Assembly: GCA_945895265.1 (NCBI GenBank) | Contig: CAMDEF010000023.1 | Location: 1 to 56,058 of the forward strand | Reading direction: 5' to 3' | Source of the DNA: Bordetella parapertussis | GTDB lineage: Bacteria > Pseudomonadota > Gammaproteobacteria > Burkholderiales > Burkholderiaceae_B | Length of the DNA: 56,058 nucleotides | In this document: positions 48,118 to 56,058 of the stretch, piece by piece | Layout: every line of letters begins with the position of its first letter | Numbering within the stretch: the first letter of the stretch is position 1 | The notes under the pieces: model-generated | What the model saw: only the letters and a program-made list of their open reading frames with translations | Databases searched by the model: none | What the model was told of the DNA's origin: nothing | Program-made: the position numbers and the translations under genes

Positions 48118-49164
48118 ATGAGTGAGTTGCAGATCTATCTGATTGTTTTGGGCGCAGGCGTCATTTTGCTACTGCTTGGCTTTAATTGGATTCAAGATCT
48201 GCGTGTGCGCAAGCGCATGCAGGCTGAGCTACCGAGAATTGATCAAGACCCTCTTTTGGGTGAGCCCACTTACAGTGAGAGTGGGCGTCGCGAGCCCGGC
48301 CTCGGTGGCGGGGCGGTGGTGTTGCCCTTTACAGGGGGCGTTCAAGACACCGCAGATACCGACGCGCTCGAACCTGACTCTGTCACAGAGGCGGTCATTG
48401 AGCTGACATTTCAGGGGCCGATGACGGGCGAGGATTTGGCGCCCTTGCTGATCCCTTTACGTATCGCGGGTCGCAAAGCGGTTAGGGTGTTTGTGCAAAA
48501 TGTGCAAGGGCAGCATGCCACGCAGATTGATCCCCAAGACCAATATATTTCGGTGCAGCTTGCCGTGCTGTTAGCCAATCGCAGTGGCCCGCTGAGCGCC
48601 ATTGAATGGTCGCAAATTTTTACGCGTGCACAAACCTTAGCGGATCAGCTTGAGTGCACGCTCGAGGCCCCCGAGCAAGAGCAAGTGGTTGAGCTGGCGC
48701 GGCGTTTAGATCAGATCTGCGAGGGGCTCGATACGCAAGTTGGTTTGACTTTACTGTTGGCGGGTGTGCGCTCAGTGTCCGACGTGAGCAGCGCTGCGCA
48801 AGCGATGGGTTTCGTGCCTTACATGGGTCGTTTTGCCTGGTGCGGTGATCATGGTTTTGTCTGTTTTACGCTTTCGCGCGCAGACGAAGAGTCGTTTGAC
48901 GCTGGGATGGCTGGCGTTGATCGGTTGAGTTTGTTGTTGGATGTGCCGCGTAGCCCGGTCGATACCCGCGCGTTCGGCCGTATGACTGAGATTGGGCAAG
49001 AACTCGCTCAGCGCTTAGGCGCCGAACTGGTTGACGACCAAGATCGTGCGCTGCAGCCGGGTGCCGAACTGTTAATTGATGAGCAACTTAAAACGGTCTA
49101 TGTCAATCTTGAACATGCCGGCTTTCATGCAGGTGGTGCGCGCGCCTTGCGCGTATTTGTGTAA
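48118..49164 (+). CDS. zipA: Cell division protein ZipA-like
   Basis: A 348-residue protein with an N-terminal membrane anchor (LIVLGAGVILLLLGFNW), a charged variable linker, and a C-terminal FtsZ-binding ZipA domain recognisable by GPMTGEDLAPLL-like and LLLDVPRSPVDTRAFGRM segments. ZipA tethers FtsZ to the inner membrane. Its place between smc and ligA supports the assignment, as zipA-ligA is conserved in many proteobacteria. Confidence 0.85.
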   Translation: MSELQIYLIVLGAGVILLLLGFNWIQDLRVRKRMQAELPRIDQDPLLGEPTYSESGRREPGLGGGAVVLPFTGGVQDTADTDALEPDSVTEAVIELTFQGPMTGEDLAPLLIPLRIAGRKAVRVFVQNVQGQHATQIDPQDQYISVQLAVLLANRSGPLSAIEWSQIFTRAQTLADQLECTLEAPEQEQVVELARRLDQICEGLDTQVGLTLLLAGVRSVSDVSSAAQAMGFVPYMGRFAWCGDHGFVCFTLSRADEESFDAGMAGVDRLSLLLDVPRSPVDTRAFGRMTEIGQELAQRLGAELVDDQDRALQPGAELLIDEQLKTVYVNLEHAGFHAGGARALRVFV

Positions 49165-51213
<2,049 letters not shown>

Positions 51214-51278
51214 CGGCATTGTGTCGCGCGATCGCAACTCTGGTTGCTACCGCCATTGCGAGCAAGGACAAAAATGAT

Positions 51279-51319
51279 AAGCCCCCAGAGATGGCTGATG
51301 ACGCCATATCTGGGGGCTT
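51279..51319. terminator. Shared bidirectional terminator between ligA and the PPIase gene
   Basis: Arms 51279-51295 and 51303-51319 pair over 17 positions with one mismatch (AAGCCCCCAG.../...CTGGGGGCTT) around the loop TGATGAC. T-rich sequence follows on both strands, weaker on plus (tttaa) and interrupted on minus (ttatcattttt). A second small palindrome AGCATTCAA-TG-TTGAATGCT (51322-51341) lies beside it. Confidence 0.75.
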
Positions 51320-51390
51320 TAAGCATTCAATGTTGAATGCTGTGACATCGGTCGTTGACGCGCTTTAGCGCAGCCGACCGATCACTTCAG

Positions 51391-52170
51391 TTACTTAATC
51401 GTTGCGCTGCCGCGAAGTTCAGCCTGAAAGGTTGTCAGTGCGGTTTGCTTCATCATTTCTTCGAGTTGAGGGCGAACCTGTTCGAACGGAGGAAACTCAA
51501 TTGGACGCACGTCGATGACTTCAATCACATGCCAGCCGTATTGTGATTGAACCGGTGCGTTGGCGAGTTGGCCCTTCTTGGTCGCAGCTACCGCTTTCGC
51601 AAAGGGCTCAACATAGTTGGTATTGGGTGCCCAGCCAAGATCGCCGCCTTTTTCAGCCGAGCCGGTGTCTTTCGACTGTTTAGCGAGGTCTGCAAATTTG
51701 GCTGATTTGGCCTTAAGTTTGGCGTGCATGTCGTTTGCAAGCTTCTCGTCATCTACCAAAATATGGCGTACGTTGTATTCAAACTTACCATCTTCAGCTT
51801 TTTTGAGTTTGTCGTATTCGGCTTTAGCGATGGCGTCGGTGATAGGATTCTTTTTCACATAGTCGGCCATCAGAGCCTGAGCCAGAATCCCTTGGCGGCT
51901 TAACTCAAGTTGAATCGCCACAGTCGGATCTTTGGCGATGCCGGCTTTTTCAGCGGCTTGCACCATGATTTGGCGGTTGATTAACTCTTCTTTAACCTGT
52001 TCGCGCAGCTGAGGGGTATCGGTAGCGCCCTGGCCCTGACTAACCAGCAGTTTGACAAATTGATCGACGCTTTCTTGCGTGATGGGTTTGCCGTTTACGG
52101 TCGCTACATTTTGTGCATATAGCGGGGCAGCAAGCGCCAACGAGGCGGCGAGCATAATGATACGTTTCAT
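51391..52170 (-). CDS. Periplasmic parvulin-type peptidylprolyl isomerase (Par27-like)
   Basis: A 259-residue protein with a signal peptide (MKRIIMLAASLALAAPLYA before QNVATVNG). An N-terminal SurA-like chaperone region has LREQVKEELINRQIMVQAAE. The parvulin domain is VRHILVDDEKLANDMHAKL, DTGSAEKGGDLGW, PVQSQYGWHVIEV. Size and layout match Bordetella Par27, a periplasmic chaperone-isomerase, as I remember it. It likely helps fold outer membrane proteins. Its start overlaps the bolA stop (ATGA), the last step of a coupled three-gene operon. Confidence 0.88.
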   Translation of the reverse strand: MKRIIMLAASLALAAPLYAQNVATVNGKPITQESVDQFVKLLVSQGQGATDTPQLREQVKEELINRQIMVQAAEKAGIAKDPTVAIQLELSRQGILAQALMADYVKKNPITDAIAKAEYDKLKKAEDGKFEYNVRHILVDDEKLANDMHAKLKAKSAKFADLAKQSKDTGSAEKGGDLGWAPNTNYVEPFAKAVAATKKGQLANAPVQSQYGWHVIEVIDVRPIEFPPFEQVRPQLEEMMKQTALTTFQAELRGSATIK

Positions 52171-52475
52171 GGATTTCCTTTGGAAGGCGCCCGAGTCGTT
52201 AGCGCAAGTGCGTGAATCGGGTATGGGATTAAATCGCGCAAAAGATCATACACCAGCCGATGTTGCGCAACCATCGGCCGGTTAGAAAAGCATTCAGCCA
52301 CGATCGTGGCTCGAAAATGGCTGGCCCCGCCTTGATTGCCGGCGTGCCCAGCGTGCAAGTGCGACTCATCATGAATGGTGAGTTCGGTGGCCTTGAGCGC
52401 CGCTAAGCGCTCTTGTAAGAGCGTCATATGGGGATTGACTGGGTTGGTGTCAGCGCGGGGCGATGAAGAGGTCAT
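52167..52475 (-). CDS. BolA family protein
   Basis: A 102-residue protein. LQERLAALKATELTIHDESH is the N-terminal part of the BolA fold, and HAGNQGGASHFRATIVAECF with RLVYDLLRDLIPYPIHALAL completes it. BolA proteins work with monothiol glutaredoxins in iron-sulfur trafficking or affect cell morphology. I start at ATG 52475, which overlaps the yciB stop; the frame is open further upstream. The context yciB-bolA-PPIase is common in Alcaligenaceae. Confidence 0.87.
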   Translation of the reverse strand: MTSSSPRADTNPVNPHMTLLQERLAALKATELTIHDESHLHAGHAGNQGGASHFRATIVAECFSNRPMVAQHRLVYDLLRDLIPYPIHALALTTRAPSKGNP

Positions 52476-53029
52476 GGCTTGGGCTCGCCGTCTTTGGTGT
52501 CCATGTGTTTGCCAAGCCAAACCGACTGTCCGATGACGAAGGCAATCAATAAGCCCATTAGCCCAAACACCTTAAAGTTGACCCATTGGTCGGTGGTGAA
52601 ATAGCCTGAAAACGCAACAAAAAGATTGATGGCGCCAGCGGCAATAAAGAATAACGCCCAGCTTAGGTTCAGACGGTACCAGGCAGTCGCGGCCATCGAG
52701 ATTTTTTCACCTAGCAGCTTTTGCATCAAATTGCGGCCTAAAAATAGCTGACTGCCTAACAAGATCCCACCAAAAAGCCAGTAGAGCATGGTGGGTTTCC
52801 ATTTGATGAAGGCGTCGTCTTTAAACCAAAGTGTCGCGCCGCCGAACACGACAATCACGCCAAGATTGATCCAGTGCATGCCTTCGATCGGTTTGCCAGA
52901 CAGTTTGATCCATAGAATCTGCACGACGGCTGCGGCCATCGCAACACCTGTGGCGATATAAATATCGGCAAACTTGTACGCCGCAAAAAATAGAATCAGT
53001 GGAAATAGATCAAAGAGAAATTTTTTCAT
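52472..53029 (-). CDS. yciB: Septation protein A / YciB family inner membrane protein
   Basis: A 185-residue protein with about five membrane segments. It begins MKKFLFDLFPLILFFAAYK and carries MHWINLGVIVVFGGATL and WYRLNLSWALFFIAAGAINL, typical of the YciB/IspZ (septation protein A) family. It is implicated in envelope integrity and septation. It is the first gene of the yciB-bolA-PPIase operon, with ATGA overlaps at both junctions. Confidence 0.92.
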   Translation of the reverse strand: MKKFLFDLFPLILFFAAYKFADIYIATGVAMAAAVVQILWIKLSGKPIEGMHWINLGVIVVFGGATLWFKDDAFIKWKPTMLYWLFGGILLGSQLFLGRNLMQKLLGEKISMAATAWYRLNLSWALFFIAAGAINLFVAFSGYFTTDQWVNFKVFGLMGLLIAFVIGQSVWLGKHMDTKDGEPKP

Positions 53030-53071
53030 TGTTAGCTCTGTAAAACCTCGCGGCGTGTGACGCGGTTGACC

Positions 53072-53470
53072 TTAAGGCTTAAGTGCCTCAAAAGTCAGTG
53101 AAAGTGAGTTGATGCAATAGCGTAAGCCCGTTGGAGGAGGGCCATCAGGAAACACATGACCTAGATGGCTATCGCACACATTGCACAAGACTTCGGTACG
53201 CAGCATGCCGTGGGTGCGATCGGTTTCTTCGCGCACATTATCACCGTCGATTGCCACAAAATAGCTTGGCCAGCCACAGCCCGCATCAAACTTGGTGTCA
53301 GAGGCGAAGAGCGCGGTGCCGCAACCCACGCAGCGATAGACGCCATGTTCGGTGTGATTCCAGTAACGCCCCGTAAACGCCCGCTCAGTGCCTTTTTGGC
53401 GGGCGACATAATATTCTTCGGCCGAGAGCTGGGCTTTCCATTCGGCATCAGTTTTGATGATTTTTTTCAT
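53072..53470 (-). CDS. msrB: Peptide-methionine (R)-S-oxide reductase
   Basis: A 132-residue repair enzyme that reduces methionine-R-sulfoxide. The zinc site is formed by CVGC and [15 protein letters not shown] is the family signature, and the catalytic cysteine lies in RYCINSLSL near the C-terminus. I start at ATG 53470 ([12 protein letters not shown]); the open frame continues upstream for over 100 codons without support. It is upstream of yciB by about 40 bases and divergent from the biotin transporter genes. Confidence 0.95.
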   Translation of the reverse strand: MKKIIKTDAEWKAQLSAEEYYVARQKGTERAFTGRYWNHTEHGVYRCVGCGTALFASDTKFDAGCGWPSYFVAIDGDNVREETDRTHGMLRTEVLCNVCDSHLGHVFPDGPPPTGLRYCINSLSLTFEALKP

Positions 53471-53636
53471 ATTGATCGTTCGAGTGCAAATGTTTAAAAA
53501 AGTTCTTGGCAAATTGACAAAAGTTTGGAGTGATCTGACCAAACCGGTCATTCGTGCGGATTGCAGCCGAGGGCTCCCCACGCATTTTACGACGCAATGC
53601 GTGTTTTCCGAGTGAACTCGGGCATAATCGATCATC

Positions 53637-54314
53637 ATGTTAATCGAGTTTAAAAACGTCTCTGTTGAGCGCGAGCGCCGGCTGGTGTTAACCGACCTGA
53701 GTTTGACGCTGTCTGAGCAGCGGATTGGGGTGGTTGGGCCCAATGGCTCGGGTAAAAGCTCTTTAGTGAGATTGATCAACGGCCTGCTTTTGCCCAAAAC
53801 CGGTCAGGTTTGGGTGAATGGACTCGATACTGCAAGAGAAGTCGGAGCGGTTCGCCGAAAGGTTGGGTTCGTGTTTCAAAACCCCGATAACCAAATTGTG
53901 TTTCCAGTGGTGCATGAAGACATTGAATTTGGGCTTAAACAACGCGAGCCCGATCCTAAGCGGCGCGCCTTGCGCGCCCAGGCCGCACTTGAGCGCCTTG
54001 GCGTCGGTCATTTGACCGAACGTAGCGTGCATACCCTGTCGGGCGGTGAGCGCCAGTTAGTGGCCTTAGCAGCAGTGCTTGCCACCGAGCCAGATATTTT
54101 GGTGTTTGACGAGCCGACCACACAACTTGATTTGCGTTTACGCAATCGGTTTGAGCGGCATTTAGCCGAGTTGCCTCAACCCGCCTTAGTGGTGAGTCAT
54201 GACCTGGCATTGATGCGACAAATGGATCGAGTCTTGGTGATTGATCAGGGGAGCCTGGCCTTTGATGGCGTACCAACAGAGGCCCTAGCTTGGTATCAAG
54301 CGCACTGCTCCTGA
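53637..54314 (+). CDS. bioM: ECF transporter ATPase, BioM-type
   Basis: A 225-residue ABC ATPase with Walker [22 protein letters not shown]-loop [16 protein letters not shown] (the ECF-type Q-x2-N-Q form), signature [12 protein letters not shown] and Walker [14 protein letters not shown]. The FQNPDNQ sequence is characteristic of energy-coupling-factor ATPases. With the EcfT protein and BioY encoded next it forms a biotin importer. A single ATPase gene, as in BioMNY, probably forms a homodimer. Confidence 0.9.
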   Translation: MLIEFKNVSVERERRLVLTDLSLTLSEQRIGVVGPNGSGKSSLVRLINGLLLPKTGQVWVNGLDTAREVGAVRRKVGFVFQNPDNQIVFPVVHEDIEFGLKQREPDPKRRALRAQAALERLGVGHLTERSVHTLSGGERQLVALAAVLATEPDILVFDEPTTQLDLRLRNRFERHLAELPQPALVVSHDLALMRQMDRVLVIDQGSLAFDGVPTEALAWYQAHCS

Positions 54315-54340
54315 TGTTTGCACAGCGTATAACTTTGAGT

Positions 54341-54453
54341 ACTCAATACCGAACACTCAACAATGAACACTAAACATTGAATATTGAATATTGAACACTA
54401 AACATTGAATATTGAATATTGAATATTGAATATTGAACACCAAACACTGAACA
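54341..54453 (+). repeat. Heptamer tandem repeat (attgaat-type) between bioM and bioN
   Basis: An AT-rich tract built from attgaat units, with runs of two and four interrupted by gaacactaaac-type segments (larger repeats of about 28 bases: taaacattgaatattgaat and relatives). It fills most of the 150-base gap inside the biotin operon and codes for nothing I can support. It could be an expanded simple repeat affecting transcription or mRNA between the two genes. Confidence 0.8.
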
Positions 54454-54466
54454 TTTGCACAGAAAA

Positions 54467-55060
54467 ATGCTTGGATTACTTTATTTGCCCGGTAACACGT
54501 GGTTGCACCGCAAGCCCGCTGGACTAAAGTTAGCGGTGTTGGCGTTGACCAGTAGCGCACTGATGTGGGTGCATTCGCCTCTGTTTTTATTGGTGGCGTG
54601 TGCCCTCGTGTGTTTCTTGGTACGGGGGGCAGGTGCATCGCTGCGGCAGGTGTGGCAGCAGCTGCGCCCGCTCGTTTGGCTATTGCTGGTGTTGGGCGGT
54701 TTGTCTGTTTGGTCTCAGGGTTTGCTGCAAGCGCTTGAAATGGTTTTGCGACTATTAACGCTGGTACTAGCCGCGTTAGTCGTCACGATGACCACGCCGC
54801 TTACGCAAATGATGCAAGTCGTCGTGTGGTTGCTATGGCCGTTACAACGATTAGGTTGGGTCGATGCCGATCGCGTTGCGCTAGGCGTCGGGCTGACACT
54901 GCGCTTGATTCCTGAACTTGGTGTGCAGTGGCAAGATATTCGCGAAGCGCAACTCGCGAGGGGCTTAACGCCTAGCCCAATGACGATGGGTGTGCCCATG
55001 CTGCTGCGTACCCTGAAGCGTGCCGATGAGATTGCTGAGGCGATTGATGCGCGGGGATGA
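54467..55060 (+). CDS. bioN: ECF transporter transmembrane T component, BioN-type
   Basis: A 197-residue membrane protein with about five segments, opening LYLPGNTWLHRKPAGLKLAV, a family start. Two ARG motifs that couple EcfT proteins to the ATPases are visible: REAQLARGLTP and the very C-terminal EAIDARG. I start at ATG 54467; an in-frame TTG at 54455 is an alternative. The repeat tract directly upstream leaves no clear Shine-Dalgarno site. Confidence 0.87.
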   Translation: MLGLLYLPGNTWLHRKPAGLKLAVLALTSSALMWVHSPLFLLVACALVCFLVRGAGASLRQVWQQLRPLVWLLLVLGGLSVWSQGLLQALEMVLRLLTLVLAALVVTMTTPLTQMMQVVVWLLWPLQRLGWVDADRVALGVGLTLRLIPELGVQWQDIREAQLARGLTPSPMTMGVPMLLRTLKRADEIAEAIDARG

Positions 55061-55102
55061 TCAGCCGCTGTAAAGATACGCGAATAACAAATAGAGGTTG
55101 CT

Positions 55103-55690
55103 TTGAAAACAAAAGATATTGTATTGATTGCTTTATTCACGGCGCTCATCATTGCCTTGGGCTTGGTGCCTCCGATACCAATGCCGTTGGTGCCAGTGCC
55201 CGTTACGTTGCAAACCTTTGGTGTGATGCTGGCGGGCTTAATCTTGGGCCCAAAGCGGGCAGGGCTCGTGTTGTTGCTCTATGTGATGATTGCTTTGTTG
55301 GGCCTGCCGGTATTGCCAGGTGGACGGGCCGGCTTGGCTGTGTTGGCAGGCCCGACGGCTGGGTTTTTGTTAGGCATGATTCCTGGGGCCGTCGTCACAG
55401 GATGGCTGGCGCTTGTCCTGAATCGTGATAGCAAGCTAAAGACAGACTCAAGCTCGCACGAGGCGCTTCAGTCAAATTCGAAGTGGCAGATCGTGCGTTA
55501 TGCGTTGGCAGCCATGTTGGGTGGAATTGTATTGGTATACGCAATCGGCATCCCATGGCTGGCACTCGTAACAAAAATGGGCCTGACCAAAGCCAGCTGG
55601 GCGATGGTGGTTTTTTTACCTGGCGATGTACTCAAGGCGCTTGTCGCCGCAGTCGTTGCGCAACGTATTTGTCGTTTGAAGATGGTTTAG
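55103..55690 (+). CDS. bioY: Biotin transporter substrate-binding subunit BioY
   Basis: A 195-residue membrane protein with about six segments. Landmarks are VPVTLQTFGVMLAGLILGPK, YVMIALLGLPVLPGGRAGL and GPTAGFLLGMIPGAVVTGW, the BioY signature that binds biotin. The start is an unusual TTG (55103) with AGAGG six bases upstream; no ATG fits the family N-terminus. A hydrophilic loop of about 20 residues (RDSKLKTDSSSHEALQSNSK) lies in the middle. Confidence 0.92.
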   Translation: MKTKDIVLIALFTALIIALGLVPPIPMPLVPVPVTLQTFGVMLAGLILGPKRAGLVLLLYVMIALLGLPVLPGGRAGLAVLAGPTAGFLLGMIPGAVVTGWLALVLNRDSKLKTDSSSHEALQSNSKWQIVRYALAAMLGGIVLVYAIGIPWLALVTKMGLTKASWAMVVFLPGDVLKALVAAVVAQRICRLKMV

Positions 55691-55788
55691 CGACTGAGGC
55701 ACACCAGGCGTGAAGCGAGCTTGAGGTGTGGTGAAGTTCTCGCGTGAGTCTGGTTTGATGGTTGAGGTTTGATGACATCGTTGTGACA

Positions 55789-55817
55789 GCACTGCAAGAA
55801 AAAACATTTTGCAGTGC
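55789..55817. promoter_or_regulatory. Inverted repeat between bioY and the ABC ATPase gene
   Basis: Perfect 9-base arms GCACTGCAA (55789-55797) and TTGCAGTGC (55809-55817) enclose an A-rich 11-base spacer. There is no T tract after it on either strand, so an operator for a dimeric regulator is as likely as a terminator. It lies 60 bases before the ABC ATPase start. Confidence 0.4.
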
Positions 55818-55876
55818 AACCCGTTCGTCATATGCGCTTGCTAATGTTTGCCCACCTTGTACTCTAGGTGCGCAAC

Positions 55877-56058
55877 ATGTCCGCAATCGTCATCCAAAAA
55901 ATATCAAAGTCTTTTGGCGCTACGTCTGTCTTACAAGACATCTCGTTAACGATCAAAGATGGTGAGTTCGTGTCTTTGCTCGGCCCCTCTGGCTGTGGTA
56001 AGTCAACGTTGCTCCGTTTGATCGCAGGCCTCGATGTCGCTGAGCGTGGCTCGATTGT
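55877..56058 (+). CDS. ABC transporter ATP-binding protein, N-terminal part (cut by window end)
   Basis: The first 60 codons of an importer ATPase. It begins [20 protein letters not shown] and contains Walker [21 protein letters not shown]. This form is typical of MalK/UgpC/PotA-type ATPases for sugars, glycerol phosphate or polyamines; the substrate cannot be decided from the visible part. The gene runs off the right edge. A gap of 186 bases with a hairpin separates it from bioY, so it is probably a new transcription unit. Confidence 0.88.
   Translation, partial: MSAIVIQKISKSFGATSVLQDISLTIKDGEFVSLLGPSGCGKSTLLRLIAGLDVAERGSI

Noticed and set aside
54357..54638. Minus-strand ORF ending in FNIQYSIFNIQ repeats
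   Set aside because: Translation of the attgaat repeat tract, overlapping bioN on the other strand.

Overview
This window looks like a chromosomal segment from a betaproteobacterium of the order Burkholderiales, most like the Alcaligenaceae. The basis is a complete 14-gene nuoA-N operon next to tpiA-secG-tRNA-Leu, a DUF2818 gene directly after nuoN, a Burkholderiales-type general porin, a RisA-like response regulator beside ispF, a smc-zipA-ligA cluster, and a yciB-bolA-Par27-like PPIase operon. The assignment rests on remembered family features and gene order; no search was run.

Layout. 1-8.5 kb is a surface or accessory region. It has a membrane protein with a spermidine-synthase-like domain and a GT-C type membrane glycosyltransferase on the + strand, facing a minus-strand sugar cluster (GT2 glycosyltransferase, epimerase/dehydratase, DegT-type aminotransferase, methyltransferase). 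8.5-10.1 kb holds the most unusual element. A good sigma70-like promoter (9095-9124) is followed by four tandem paralogous mini-genes (9184-9951), each with its own strong Shine-Dalgarno site. They encode 33-46 residue peptides with a nearly identical leader ending in a double-glycine motif and a highly divergent C-terminal core. A leaderless relic unit and a clear terminator (10047-10068) close the array. It looks like a multi-precursor RiPP or double-glycine bacteriocin-like locus, with no modification enzyme or transporter in the window.

10.2-31 kb carries tRNA-Ser(UGA), a quinone oxidoreductase, tpiA, secG, tRNA-Leu(GAG), a universal stress protein, a decayed thioesterase/Bug-protein relic, a porin, the complete nuo operon (complex I) and a DUF2818 gene. 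31-42.9 kb carries serB and mfd (minus strand), ispD-ispF, a RisA-like regulator, acnA, a tsaB-rimI fusion and a family 4 uracil-DNA glycosylase. 42.9-53.5 kb carries lplT, smc-zipA-ligA, and the minus-strand genes yciB-bolA-par27 and msrB. 53.6-56 kb carries a BioMNY-type biotin ECF transporter and the start of a further ABC ATPase cut off by the window end.

Most of the window is housekeeping: respiration, TCA cycle, isoprenoid precursors, DNA repair and chromosome segregation. The parts worth attention are the mini-gene array with its G7 tracts and in-frame stop, the epimerase with an altered YxxxK motif, the tsaB-rimI fusion, the histidine-rich NuoL insertion, the chimeric pseudogene, and the heptamer repeats inside the biotin transporter locus.
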